DNA from: Pseudarthrobacter defluvii
GTDB lineage: Bacteria; Actinomycetota; Actinomycetes; Actinomycetales; Micrococcaceae
Direction: 5' to 3'
DNA: 64,000 nucleotides
Assembly: GCF_030816725.1 (NCBI RefSeq)
Contig: NZ_JAUSYG010000001.1
Span: 1,612,001 to 1,676,000 of the forward strand
Positions 10,071 to 21,676 of this stretch are shown in pieces; positions within the stretch are counted from its first letter, which is position 1, and every line of letters starts with the position of its first letter. The translations under genes and the position numbers were made by a program. Below the pieces are notes generated by a model. That model searched no databases. It saw nothing but the letters and a program-made list of their open reading frames with translations, and had not been told where the DNA came from.

Positions 10071-11276
10071 GTGAATGACATCCTTCCCATTGTCCTGTCC
10101 ATTCTTGCTGCGCTGGTGGTCATCGGCGGGCTGATTCCGGTCCTGCTCAAGACCCGGAGGAACATCACCAGGTACCCCGGCACGCGGGATGCCAATGACC
10201 CCGAAATCCGCTCCGGCGGCAGCACGGCGGTGGCGGACCGTCAGGGAACGATCGAGCGCGAGGCCCCCGGGGGCGTGGACCTCGAGGGGCTGGACACCAG
10301 CACCGTTCCGGACAATGCCGCCGGACTGGAAACCATTCCCGTCGAAACCCCGCTCCCCGTGGCAGGGCGCCTCATGCGCCTGCGTGAACGCCTGGCCCGC
10401 TCCAACAACATGATGGGCAAGGGCCTGTTGGCGCTGCTCTCCAGCGACCGGATCGACGAGAGCGTCTGGGACGAGGTGGAGGAGACCCTCCTGCTCGCAG
10501 ACCTGGGAACCGAACCCACCATGCAGCTGGTGGATGCCCTCCGGGAGCGCGTCAAGGTCCTGGGCACCAGGACTCCGGAACACGTCAAGACCATGCTCCG
10601 CGAAGAACTCATCAAGCTCGTTGACCCCACCATGGACCGCAGCCTCAACGTCCAGCGCCATGGCGACCAGCCCGCCGTGATGATGGTGGTGGGCGTGAAC
10701 GGAGTAGGCAAGACCACCACCGTGGGGAAGCTGGCCCGCGTGCTGGTCGCCGAGGACAAGGATGTCCTGCTCGGCGCAGCAGACACTTTCCGCGCCGCCG
10801 CCGCCGAACAGCTGGCCACATGGGGCCAGCGCGTGGGCGTGCCCACCGTGAAGTCGGACATTGACGGGGCCGACCCCGCCTCGGTTGCCTACGAGGCCGT
10901 GAAGGCAGGCATCGAACAGGAAGTCGACGTCGTCATGATCGACACTGCCGGCCGCCTGCAGAACAAGGTGGGCCTCATGGACGAACTCGGCAAGGTCAAG
11001 CGCGTCGTGGAGAAGCTGGCAGAGGTGGACGAGGTCCTGCTGGTCCTGGACGCCACCACCGGCCAAAACGGCCTGAACCAGGCGCGGGTCTTCTCCGAGG
11101 TGGTCAACATCACCGGCATCGTCCTGACCAAGCTGGACGGAACCGCCAAGGGCGGCATCGTCGTCGCCATCCAGAGGACCCTTGGCGTGCCGGTCAAACT
11201 CATCGGACTGGGCGAAGGCGCCGATGACCTGGCGCCGTTCGACACCGAAGGCTTCGTCGACGCCCTGCTGAACTAG
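10071..11276 (+). CDS. ftsY: Signal recognition particle receptor FtsY
   Basis: FtsY is the membrane-side GTPase that docks SRP-ribosome complexes to the Sec translocon. The 401-aa protein starts at GTG behind TAGGGGA. It has an N-terminal hydrophobic segment (about 4-26, ILPIVLSILAALVVIGGLI) that fits the membrane anchor of actinobacterial FtsY, an acidic linker, and the NG domain: GVNGVGKTTTVGKLA, DTFRAAA, DTAGRL, TKLDGTAKGG and a GLGEGADDLAPF end. Its partner Ffh is encoded about 5 kb downstream on the same strand. Confidence 0.97.
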   Translation: MNDILPIVLSILAALVVIGGLIPVLLKTRRNITRYPGTRDANDPEIRSGGSTAVADRQGTIEREAPGGVDLEGLDTSTVPDNAAGLETIPVETPLPVAGRLMRLRERLARSNNMMGKGLLALLSSDRIDESVWDEVEETLLLADLGTEPTMQLVDALRERVKVLGTRTPEHVKTMLREELIKLVDPTMDRSLNVQRHGDQPAVMMVVGVNGVGKTTTVGKLARVLVAEDKDVLLGAADTFRAAAAEQLATWGQRVGVPTVKSDIDGADPASVAYEAVKAGIEQEVDVVMIDTAGRLQNKVGLMDELGKVKRVVEKLAEVDEVLLVLDATTGQNGLNQARVFSEVVNITGIVLTKLDGTAKGGIVVAIQRTLGVPVKLIGLGEGADDLAPFDTEGFVDALLN

Positions 11277-11281
11277 CCAAG

Positions 11282-11302
11282 GCCCTGCTGGATCGGCAGG
11301 GC
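11282..11302. terminator. Short hairpin between the convergent ftsY and MFS genes
   Basis: A 7-base perfect stem, GCCCTGC at 11282-11288 with GCAGGGC at 11296-11302, fills the 29-base gap between two convergent stops. It has no T tract, so it may only weakly terminate transcription in either direction. Confidence 0.45.
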
Positions 11303-11305
11303 GGG

Positions 11306-12547
11306 CTACGACCCGGGCGTGCGAAGCGACTCACGGGTGGGCAGCCAGGCGACGGCGGCCAGGAGCATGATGCCGCCGGTCACCCCGAAAGCCCAGCCGA
11401 AACCCAGCCGGTCCGCCAGCAGCCCTGCCGCTACGGGCCCAACGATCGCGCCGACGTCGGACGTCATCTGGTACACGGCGAGCACCTTGCCGCCGGAGCG
11501 GCCATTGCCAATCACATCGGCCACTGCCGCCTGCTGGGCGGGGCCGAAGAGGCCGGACCCGACGCCTGCGAGCGTGGACGCCGCAAGGAACCAGGGCAGG
11601 TCTGAGGTAATGCCGATCGCCGCGGTTGCCAGGGACGCCACCAGCAGGCCCGAAATCATCATTGGCTTGCGGCCCAGCGAGTCCGCCAGGCGCCCGGAGA
11701 AGGTGAGTGCGGCGGCGTTGCCGGCGGCGAACACGGCCAGGGCCAGGCCGGCCGCCTGCGGTCCCGCTCCAAAGGCAGCCGCTGCAAACAGCGGCACAGT
11801 AGCCATCCGCACGCCAAAAGTTGCCCACCCGTTGGCAAAGCTGGAAGCAAGGGCAGAACGGTACGTGCCCGCGGCCAGGGCTTCACCAAATGCCATGTCC
11901 GGCGCCCGCTTCTGCGTTTCGCCACCGTCCCTGCGCTGGTGGCTGAGCTGGGTCTGCACCACGAACGCGGCGACGAGCAGTGCGCCTGCGTAGGCGAGGA
12001 AGGGAACCCGCAGGCCCAGCCCGGCCAGCAGGCCGCCCACGATCGGCCCGCACACGTTCCCGATGAGGAACGCGGACGCGTAGGCGCCCGAGACCCTGCC
12101 CCTGCTTTGCGGGGGCGCCAGCCGCACCACCAGGGCCATTGACGCCACCGTGAACATCACCGACCCTGCCCCGCCCAGGCCGCGGAACAGCAACAGTTGC
12201 CAGTAGTCCTGGGCGAAGGCGCAGGCTGCTGTCGACAATGCCACGATCAACAGCCCCGCGACATAGACAGGGCGTTCGCCGCGCCTGCCGATCAGGGCGC
12301 CGCCGGCGGGAGCAAACGCCAGGCGCATGAACGCGAAGATCGCCACGATCACGGCCGCCTCGGTGTTCCCCACCCCAAAGGTGGTGGCGAACTGCGGCAG
12401 TACGGGTGCAACAAGCCCGAAGCCAAGTGCGATGAGGAACGCCGCGGCCAGCATCACTTTGATGTCGCGGGGAAGCTTCTCCCGCTGCGGCCGCAGGCGG
12501 GCCAAAAACCTCGAAGTGGCGCCGCTTGCGCGGGGTGGTGCCGTCAT
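11306..12547 (-). CDS. Major facilitator superfamily transporter (12 TM, exporter type)
   Basis: The 413-aa protein has about 12 hydrophobic segments and the MFS loop motifs GGALIGRRGERPVY (TM2-3) and GRLADSLGRKP (TM8-9), so it is a proton-coupled inner-membrane transporter of the drug-efflux/sugar-efflux type. The substrate cannot be told. I chose the ATG at 12547, which starts MTAPPRASG ahead of a basic N-terminus and TM1; AAGGA lies about 10 bases upstream. The reading frame extends further upstream but into the amtB promoter region. It stands alone between ftsY and amtB and breaks the usual ftsY-amtB neighbourhood. Confidence 0.85.
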   Translation of the reverse strand: MTAPPRASGATSRFLARLRPQREKLPRDIKVMLAAAFLIALGFGLVAPVLPQFATTFGVGNTEAAVIVAIFAFMRLAFAPAGGALIGRRGERPVYVAGLLIVALSTAACAFAQDYWQLLLFRGLGGAGSVMFTVASMALVVRLAPPQSRGRVSGAYASAFLIGNVCGPIVGGLLAGLGLRVPFLAYAGALLVAAFVVQTQLSHQRRDGGETQKRAPDMAFGEALAAGTYRSALASSFANGWATFGVRMATVPLFAAAAFGAGPQAAGLALAVFAAGNAAALTFSGRLADSLGRKPMMISGLLVASLATAAIGITSDLPWFLAASTLAGVGSGLFGPAQQAAVADVIGNGRSGGKVLAVYQMTSDVGAIVGPVAAGLLADRLGFGWAFGVTGGIMLLAAVAWLPTRESLRTPGS

Positions 12548-12773
12548 GGTGCGGGAGTCCTTGCTGGAAAGGGAGCCGGGTGGCTGCGCGGGTGCGGAAA
12601 CATAACCGTAACAAGGCGGATATGCACCATTTACTTCCTGGAGGTTGTTGTAACAGCCCGGCAATCTAAATTCCCAGCGGGCGAAACACGCCGCGCCCAA
12701 ACTCATTACAGGACGCAAAAGGCGTTGGCAGGCGGAGCAGTTCCGCAAAATTCGATGAGAGAGGACGTGCACC

Positions 12774-14126
12774 ATGGAACTTACCGCAGGTCACGTTTGG
12801 GTCATGGTGGCGGCAGCCCTTGTGCTGTTCATGACACCCGGTCTGGCATTCTTCTACGGCGGCATGACCCGCGCCAAGGCAGCCCTGAACATGATGATGA
12901 TGAGCTTCATCTCCATCGGCATGGTGGGAGTCGTCTGGGTCCTGTGGGGCGCGTCCATGAGTTCCGGGGAAGGGTTCATGGAGATCGTGGGCAACCCGTT
13001 CGCCACCTTCGGCCTTGAGGGGATCACCACCCCTGACGGCCTCATAAAGGTGGGCTACGCGGCCACCTTCGCCATCATCACGGTGGCCCTGATCAGCGGC
13101 GCCATCGCCGACCGTGCCAAGTTCGGCGCCTGGTCCGTCTTCGTTCCCGTGTGGGTCACGCTGGTGTACTGCCCGCTGGCCTACATGGTGTGGGGCGGCG
13201 GCCTCTTCGGCCCCGAAGGCGCCATCGGCAAGGCGCTGGGACCTGCCATCGACTTCGCCGGCGGCACCGTGGTCCACATCAACGCCGGTGTGGCCGCGCT
13301 GATCCTGGTCCTGATCATCGGCAACCGCAGGGGCTTCGGCAAGGACCCCAACCACCGCCCGCACAACATCCCGTTCGTCATGCTCGGCGCGGCCATCCTC
13401 TGGTTCGGCTGGTTCGGCTTCAATGGTGGTGCGGCCACCACTGCCGAACAGGGCGGCCTGATCTGGGTCAACACCCTCGCAGCCCCGGCAGCTGCCATGC
13501 TCGGCTGGCTGGTCACCGAGCGCGTCCGCGACGGACACCCCACCTCGCTCGGCGCCGCATCCGGTGTTGTTGCGGGCCTGGTTGCCATCACTCCCGCCTG
13601 CGCCAACGTCAGCCCCGTGGGTGCCCTGGGCCTGGGCGTCGTGGCCGGCGTCGCCTCCGCCCTGGCGGTCGGCCTGAAGTTCCGCTGGGGCTTCGATGAC
13701 TCGCTGGACGTGGTCGGCGTGCACCTGGTCTCCGGCATCATCGGCACCGTTGCCCTGGGCTTCATCTCACTGCCCACCGACGGTGTTGGTGGCGGCCTCT
13801 TCTACGGCGGCGGACCGGCACAGCTCTGGGCCCAGCTCGCGGCAGCCGGCATCGCCATCGCCTACTCCGCGATCCTCACCACCATCATCGCGCTGGCCAT
13901 CCACAAGACCATGGGCTTCCGTGTCTCGCAGGAACAGGAAACGGTGGGTGTGGACCTCAGCCTGCACGCCGAAACTGCCTACGAGTTCGGCCTGAGCGGG
14001 CACGGCGGAAGCTTCCAGCCGCTGCACGACATGATCACCGGCAAGGGCGCAACCCCTGAAGCCGGACAGGCATCGGAAGCGCAGAAGGCACAGTCAGCAA
14101 CAGGCAAGGAAAGCGTGGGGGCATGA
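12774..14126 (+). CDS. amtB: Ammonium transporter AmtB
   Basis: This inner-membrane channel takes up ammonium. The 450-aa protein has about 11 TM segments, the Amt signature region DFAGGTVVHINAGVAAL with the first pore histidine, and the second pore histidine in VGVHLVSGIIG. AGAGGAC precedes the ATG. The last codons overlap glnK (ATGA), the usual coupled amtB-glnK pair in which GlnK blocks the channel when nitrogen is plentiful. The C-terminal 50 residues are hydrophilic (FQPLHDMITGKG), where GlnK docks in the E. coli homologue. Expression is probably nitrogen-controlled, but I could not define a GlnR or AmtR site. Confidence 0.96.
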   Translation: MELTAGHVWVMVAAALVLFMTPGLAFFYGGMTRAKAALNMMMMSFISIGMVGVVWVLWGASMSSGEGFMEIVGNPFATFGLEGITTPDGLIKVGYAATFAIITVALISGAIADRAKFGAWSVFVPVWVTLVYCPLAYMVWGGGLFGPEGAIGKALGPAIDFAGGTVVHINAGVAALILVLIIGNRRGFGKDPNHRPHNIPFVMLGAAILWFGWFGFNGGAATTAEQGGLIWVNTLAAPAAAMLGWLVTERVRDGHPTSLGAASGVVAGLVAITPACANVSPVGALGLGVVAGVASALAVGLKFRWGFDDSLDVVGVHLVSGIIGTVALGFISLPTDGVGGGLFYGGGPAQLWAQLAAAGIAIAYSAILTTIIALAIHKTMGFRVSQEQETVGVDLSLHAETAYEFGLSGHGGSFQPLHDMITGKGATPEAGQASEAQKAQSATGKESVGA

Positions 14127-14461
14127 AACTGATCACTGCAATCGTCAGGCCGGAAAAGCTCGATGCCATCAGGGAAGGGCTGGAAGCCTACGGCGTCCAG
14201 GGCCTCACAGTAAGCGCGGCCAGCGGCTACGGCCGGCAGCGCGGCTACACCGAGGTCTACCGGGGGGCGGAATACAACGTGGACCTCCTGCCCAAGATCC
14301 GGGTGGAAGTCCTCGCCACGGACGAACAGGCTGACGACATCCTGGACGTGATCATTGCCAGCTCCAATACCGGCAGGGCCGGGGACGGCAAGGTCTGGAC
14401 CATGGACGTCCATGAAGCAGTGCGGGTCCGGACAGGGGAGCGCGGCGTGGCCGCCATCTAG
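14123..14461 (+). CDS. glnK: PII nitrogen signal protein GlnK/GlnB
   Basis: The 112-aa protein is a PII trimer subunit that senses 2-oxoglutarate and ATP/ADP and controls AmtB and other nitrogen targets. The T-loop reads YGRQRGYTEVYRGAEYNVD, with tyrosine 51 conserved, the site uridylylated in proteobacteria and adenylylated in actinobacteria. The PII C-terminal signature TGRAGDGKVWTMDV is present. The start overlaps the amtB stop. The modifying enzyme gene glnD, which often follows in actinobacteria, is absent here; a strong terminator ends the operon instead. Confidence 0.96.
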   Translation: MKLITAIVRPEKLDAIREGLEAYGVQGLTVSAASGYGRQRGYTEVYRGAEYNVDLLPKIRVEVLATDEQADDILDVIIASSNTGRAGDGKVWTMDVHEAVRVRTGERGVAAI

Positions 14462-14503
14462 GGCGGGTGCCACCGCCGGCCCCAGCTGCCGGCAGAAACC
14501 TGA

Positions 14504-14559
14504 AACCGGAAACAGGACGGGCGGGAACCGAAAAGGTCCCGCCCGTCCTGTTTCCGGTT
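14504..14559 (+). terminator. Strong hairpin terminator of amtB-glnK
   Basis: Arms at 14504-14529 and 14535-14559 pair over about 25 bases with a single bulge and a 5-base loop. It begins 43 bases after the glnK stop and separates the operon from the convergent G6PDH paralogue. The downstream T tract is poor. Confidence 0.8.
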
Positions 14560-14590
14560 AAGGTGCCAGGCGCACGCCGCCGTTCACTGC

Positions 14591-15994
14591 TCAGTCCTCC
14601 CGCCCGTTGGTGGACCAGGACCCGGGGCCGGCAGATCCGGCGTCGTACTCCTCCAACGGGACCTCACCCTGTTTCCACGCCTTGAGCACCGGCTCAACGA
14701 TCCGCCAGCAATCTTCTGCCGTGTCGCTCCGGACGGACAGCAGCGGATCGCCGGACAGCACGCCTTCCAGCACTTCGCCGTAAGGCAGCAGGTCAGAGGC
14801 GCTTAGTTCCGCTTCCAGGGTGACGCGGCCCAGGCTGAAGATGTTTCCGGGCCCGTTGACGTCGACGTCGAACTCCAGCGTGTCAGGACCGAAACCGATC
14901 CGCAGCTGGTTGGGGGAGTCCACCCCGGTGAAGCCCTGGGGGAGGTGGGGCACCGGCAGGAAGGTGACCACGGCTTCCTTGCGCTTGGCGCCCAGGGCCT
15001 TGCCGGAGCGCAGGATGAACGGAACCCCGCGCCAGCGCCAGTTGTCGATGCCCACCTGGATCTCCGCGAGCGTCTCCGTTCCCCGGCCGGCGTCCACGCC
15101 TTCCTCGCTGGCGTAGTCAGGGACCTCCCTGCCCGCCACCGTGCCGGCCGTGTAGCGGGCCCTGCGCGTTGATTCGGTAAAGGGTGCGCTGACGCTGCTG
15201 GCGCGAAGGACGGTGGATACGGCATCACGGAGGTCGCGCTCGCCGATGGTGGCAGGCGGCTCAATGGCCATGATGGCCATGACCTGCAGGAGGTGGCTCT
15301 GGATCATGTCCCGCAGGGCGCCGGCGCCGTCGTAGTAGCGGGCACGTCCCTCGAGCGCCAGGTCTTCGTCGAAGAAGATTTCCACCTTTTCCACGTGCTG
15401 CCGGTTCCACACCGGCTCCAGGAAGTTGTTCGCGAACCGCAGGCCCAGGATGTTCAACACCGTGGCCTTCCCTAGGAAGTGGTCCACCCGGTGGATGTGG
15501 TCCTCGGGGACCAGGCGGGCCAGCGTCCGGTTGAGGGAGCGAGCTGATTCCTCGCTGGAGCCGAAGGGCTTTTCCATCACCAGGCGGGTACCGTCCGGAA
15601 CCTCCCCGGGTTGAAGCGTCTCGCACGCCAGCTGGCTGATCCGGGGCGGCAGTGCGAAGTAGACGGCCACCGGGCCTTCCAGCCCGCCCAGCAGTCCGGC
15701 CAGGGCACCGTCCGCCGTGACGTCCACCTGGTGGTAGACCGTCTCCTTCTGCAGCAGCTCAAGGGCTTCCTTGCCTGGCTCATCCGTTTCACCGGCTGCC
15801 GCGGCGAACGATGCCTGTACCCGCTCCCGCCATTGTTCCGGCGTCCAGGGGTCGGAACCGGCCCCCACCAGGCTGAGGCCCCCGGCCCGGCCGGCCGCAA
15901 CCAGGCGCGCCAGGCCCGGGAGGAGGAGGCGGCCGGTGAGGTCGCCCGAGGCGCCGAGGATAAGCAGGGTCTTGACAGTTGTTTGGCTCGTCAT
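14591..15994 (-). CDS. Glucose-6-phosphate dehydrogenase family protein (divergent paralogue)
   Basis: The 467-aa protein matches G6PDH throughout: N-terminal LLILGASGDLTGR nucleotide-binding loop, the substrate signature HRVDHFLGKA, FANNFLEPVWN, and YYDGAGALRDMIQSHLLQ. The family converts glucose-6-phosphate to 6-phosphogluconolactone with NADP or NAD. The usual signature is (I/V)DH(Y/F)LGKE; here the glutamate is alanine, and the first loop has GRLLLP where the family has KRKL-P. It may be a second isozyme with another cofactor or substrate. It stands alone, on the opposite strand, between glnK and ffh. Confidence 0.85.
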   Translation of the reverse strand: MTSQTTVKTLLILGASGDLTGRLLLPGLARLVAAGRAGGLSLVGAGSDPWTPEQWRERVQASFAAAAGETDEPGKEALELLQKETVYHQVDVTADGALAGLLGGLEGPVAVYFALPPRISQLACETLQPGEVPDGTRLVMEKPFGSSEESARSLNRTLARLVPEDHIHRVDHFLGKATVLNILGLRFANNFLEPVWNRQHVEKVEIFFDEDLALEGRARYYDGAGALRDMIQSHLLQVMAIMAIEPPATIGERDLRDAVSTVLRASSVSAPFTESTRRARYTAGTVAGREVPDYASEEGVDAGRGTETLAEIQVGIDNWRWRGVPFILRSGKALGAKRKEAVVTFLPVPHLPQGFTGVDSPNQLRIGFGPDTLEFDVDVNGPGNIFSLGRVTLEAELSASDLLPYGEVLEGVLSGDPLLSVRSDTAEDCWRIVEPVLKAWKQGEVPLEEYDAGSAGPGSWSTNGRED

Positions 15995-16078
15995 TTTGCC
16001 AGCATGCCACCTACCGTGCCTGACTTGATACCCTAGATAGTTGAGTCCCGATCATCTCCTGAAAGAAGTTCACGGCGC

Positions 16079-17662
16079 GTGTTCAATTCACTCTCTGACC
16101 GGTTGACAGCAACCTTCAAGAATCTCCGCGGCAAGGGCCGCCTCACGGAGGCCGATGTTGATGCCACCGTCCGCGAGATCCGCCGTGCCCTTTTGGACGC
16201 CGACGTGGCCGTGCCGGTGGTCCGCGAGTTCACCGGGCGGGTCCGCGAACGGGCCCTGGGTGCCGAAGTCTCGGCCGCACTGAACCCCAGCCAGCAGATC
16301 GTCAAGATCGTCAACGAGGAACTCCAGGAGATTCTCGGCGGCGAAACCCGGCGGATCCGGTTGGCCAAGAACGGCCCCACCGTCATCATGCTCGCCGGCC
16401 TCCAGGGCGCGGGCAAGACCACCTTGGCGGGCAAGCTGTCCAAGTGGCTGAAGGCCCAGGGCCACAGCCCCATCCTGGTGGCCTGCGACCTCCAGCGTCC
16501 CAATGCCGTCACCCAGCTCCAGGTGGTGGGCCAGCGGGCCAACGTTCCCGTCTTCGCCCCGCACCCCGGAGCCACCTCCACCGAGCTCGACCAGCCCGCC
16601 GGTGACCCGGTGGCCGTGGCCCGCGCCGGCGTCGAGGAAGCGCGCCAGAAGCTGCACGACGTCGTCATCGTCGACACCGCCGGCCGCCTCGGCGTCGATG
16701 CGGACATGATGGAGCAGGCCCGCCAGATCCGCCGCGCCATCGTGCCCAACGAAGTCCTGTTCGTGATCGACTCCATGATCGGCCAGGACGCCGTGAACAC
16801 CGCCCTCGCGTTCGACGAAGGCGTCAACTTCACCGGCATTGTGCTCTCCAAGCTCGACGGCGACGCCCGCGGCGGTGCCGCACTGTCCGTCGCGTCGGTC
16901 ACCGGCAAGCCGGTCATGTTCGCCTCCACCGGTGAAGGCCTGGACGACTTCGAGCTGTTCCACCCTGACCGGATGGCTTCTCGCATCCTGGACATGGGTG
17001 ACATCCTCACGCTCATCGAGCAGGCCGAGAAGGCCTGGGACAAAGACGAAGCTGCCCGCATGGCGAAGAAGTTCGCCGACCAGGAAGACTTCACGCTTGA
17101 AGACTTCCTGGCCCAGATGCAGCAGATCCGCAATATGGGCTCCATGAAGAAGATGCTCATGATGATGCCGGGTGCCCAGAACATCCGGCAGCAGCTGGAG
17201 CAGTTCGATGAGCGGGAGATCGACCGCGTTGAGGCGATTGTCCGGTCCATGACGCCCCACGAGCGGCTGGCTCCCAAGATCATCAACGGTTCGCGGCGCG
17301 CCCGCATCGCCCGCGGTTCCGGCGTGCACGTCTCCGAGGTGAACGGCCTGCTGGAGCGTTTTGCCCAGGCCCAGAAGATGATGAAGAAGATGGCCCAGGG
17401 CGGCATGCCCGGTATGCCGGGGATGCCCGGCCTGCCCGGGGCCGGCGGTGGTTCGCGGAAGAACGCCAAGAACGCGCCCAAGAAGAAGGCGAAGTCCGGC
17501 AACCCGGCCAAGGCTGCGCAGGAGCGCAAGGACGCCGAAGCCCGGCGCGCCAACGCTGCCAAGGCGCTGCCCACCGGGGCTGCGTTCGGCCAGCAGGGCG
17601 GCGACTTCGATCCGTCCCAGCTGAACCTGCCCAAGGGTTTCGATAAGTTCCTGGGTAAGTAG
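16079..17662 (+). CDS. ffh: Signal recognition particle protein Ffh (SRP54)
   Basis: Ffh binds 4.5S RNA and the signal sequences of nascent chains and delivers them to FtsY. The 527-aa protein starts at GTG (MFNSLSDRLTATFKNLRGKG). It has the N domain, the G domain with GLQGAGKTTLAGKL, DTAGRLGVDA and SKLDGDARGG, and a methionine-rich M domain (from about 330) ending in a GMPGMPGMPGLPG repeat and a basic tail. 4.5S RNA is not in the window. Confidence 0.97.
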   Translation: MFNSLSDRLTATFKNLRGKGRLTEADVDATVREIRRALLDADVAVPVVREFTGRVRERALGAEVSAALNPSQQIVKIVNEELQEILGGETRRIRLAKNGPTVIMLAGLQGAGKTTLAGKLSKWLKAQGHSPILVACDLQRPNAVTQLQVVGQRANVPVFAPHPGATSTELDQPAGDPVAVARAGVEEARQKLHDVVIVDTAGRLGVDADMMEQARQIRRAIVPNEVLFVIDSMIGQDAVNTALAFDEGVNFTGIVLSKLDGDARGGAALSVASVTGKPVMFASTGEGLDDFELFHPDRMASRILDMGDILTLIEQAEKAWDKDEAARMAKKFADQEDFTLEDFLAQMQQIRNMGSMKKMLMMMPGAQNIRQQLEQFDEREIDRVEAIVRSMTPHERLAPKIINGSRRARIARGSGVHVSEVNGLLERFAQAQKMMKKMAQGGMPGMPGMPGLPGAGGGSRKNAKNAPKKKAKSGNPAKAAQERKDAEARRANAAKALPTGAAFGQQGGDFDPSQLNLPKGFDKFLGK

Positions 17663-17680
17663 CAGTTTCCTGCACCCTGC

Positions 17681-17730
17681 AGCGCCAGGTGTCCGTCTTG
17701 ATTGTCCAGGGCGACACCTGGCGCTTCTTC
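17681..17730 (+). terminator. Terminator after ffh
   Basis: A 13-base perfect stem (17681-17693 with 17713-17725) is followed by TCTTCGTT. It lies 18 bases after the ffh stop. Confidence 0.8.
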
Positions 17731-17765
17731 GTTGGGATGCAGGCACCGTGGAATAGGGTTGGGAC

Positions 17766-20476
<2,711 letters not shown>

Positions 20477-20506
20477 CTAGCCTGACCGGGCATCGAAAGG
20501 AGCCCC

Positions 20507-21589
20507 ATGGCAGAAATCATCCACTTCAGCGGCCCCGTCCTGACTGCACCGGACCGGGTACGGTATGGGCTGTGGTCCGTGGACGGCCTGCTGACCTTCA
20601 ATCCGCCGCACACGCCTCCCAGCCGCGTACTCGACGGCTGGGTGCTGCCGGGCTTCGTGGACGCCCACTGCCACATCGGGCTGGGCCCGGGCGGAGCCGT
20701 GGAGCCCGGTGTTGCCGGGGAACAGGCACGGGCCGACCTCAAGGCAGGAACGCTGCTGGTCCGCGACGCCGGGTCCCCGGCGGACACCCGCTGGATGCAG
20801 GGCGGCGCGGACTTTCCCGTGTTGATCCGGGCCGGTCGCCACATCGCGCGGACGCGGCGTTACCTGCGCGGTTTCGCTGAGGAAGTTGATCCGGACGCCC
20901 TGGTGGAGGCCGTGCGCAAGCAGGCACGGGACGGCGACGGCTGGGTCAAACTGGTGGGGGACTGGATTGACCGAAGCACCGGCGACCTGGCGCCTTCCTT
21001 TCCTGCCGCCGTCGTACGTGACGCTGTCCAGGCGGCCCATGACGAAGGTGCCCGCGTGACGGCGCACTGCTTCGCCGAGGACACCCTGGACCAGATGCTC
21101 GATGCCGGCATTGACTGCATCGAACATGCCACGGGTCTCCTGCCCCGCCACCTGCCCCGGTTCGCCGAGCAGGGGGTACCCATCGTGCCAACCCTCATCA
21201 ATATCGCGACTTTTCCGGACATTGCCGCACAGGCTGATCCCAAGTTCCCGCGCTACGCCGCCCATATGCGCTCGCTCTGGGAACGCCGGCTGGAACGGGT
21301 GGCGGAGGCCCATGAAGCAGGCGTGCGCATCTATGCGGGCACCGATGCCGGCAGCGTGATTGGCCACGGCAGGATCGCGGACGAGATCCTCGCCCTGCAC
21401 GCTGCAGGCCTGCCCATGGAGGCAGCGCTGGATGCCGCATGCTGGGCTGCCCGCACCTGGCTGGGAGCGGAGGGCATCGAGGAAGGCGCGCGCGCCGACG
21501 TCGTTGTCCTCAGGGAAGATCCACGGGCTGTGCCGGAAACGATTACAGCGCTGGAGCATGTGGTGCTGGGCGGCCGCATCATGCGCTGA
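20507..21589 (+). CDS. Amidohydrolase family metal-dependent hydrolase (imidazolonepropionase-like)
   Basis: The 360-aa protein is a TIM-barrel amidohydrolase: metal HxH in VDAHCHIGLG, the lysine in GWVKLVGDW where a carbamylated lysine is expected, a histidine in VTAHCFAEDT, another in GIDCIEHATG, and the catalytic aspartate in YAGTDAGSVIGHG. GAAAGGAG precedes the ATG. The substrate is unknown; prolidase-like and imidazolonepropionase-like enzymes share this layout. It is divergent from thiC and followed by the dioxygenase gene, but an operator-like palindrome separates those two. Confidence 0.8.
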   Translation: MAEIIHFSGPVLTAPDRVRYGLWSVDGLLTFNPPHTPPSRVLDGWVLPGFVDAHCHIGLGPGGAVEPGVAGEQARADLKAGTLLVRDAGSPADTRWMQGGADFPVLIRAGRHIARTRRYLRGFAEEVDPDALVEAVRKQARDGDGWVKLVGDWIDRSTGDLAPSFPAAVVRDAVQAAHDEGARVTAHCFAEDTLDQMLDAGIDCIEHATGLLPRHLPRFAEQGVPIVPTLINIATFPDIAAQADPKFPRYAAHMRSLWERRLERVAEAHEAGVRIYAGTDAGSVIGHGRIADEILALHAAGLPMEAALDAACWAARTWLGAEGIEEGARADVVVLREDPRAVPETITALEHVVLGGRIMR

Positions 21590-21606
21590 CCGGGACTTGG
21601 AATAAA

Positions 21607-21618
21607 TTGAAGCTTCAA
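21607..21618. promoter_or_regulatory. Palindromic operator candidate TTGAAGCTTCAA
   Basis: A perfect 12-base palindrome in an AT-rich patch, 59 bases before the dioxygenase start. Size, composition and place fit a MarR-type repressor site, a family that often controls ring-cleavage dioxygenases. No MarR gene is in the window. Confidence 0.5.
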
Positions 21619-21676
21619 GTAATTTTAATGTGTGACAGGCCGCCACCGGGACGGCTTTCAACGCAAGGAGCCTTCA

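Noticed and set aside
12548..12773. GlnR-type boxes upstream of amtB
   Set aside because: GTAAC half-sites occur at 12608 and 12650, but the partner half-sites and spacing do not fit the GlnR consensus.
12548..12775. N-terminal extension of the MFS transporter
   Set aside because: It would cover the whole amtB promoter region and has Cys/Arg-rich, non-membrane sequence without a ribosome site.
17401..17460. Short tandem repeat in the ffh C-terminus
   Set aside because: It encodes the GMPGMPG-type methionine-rich tail that is normal for Ffh.
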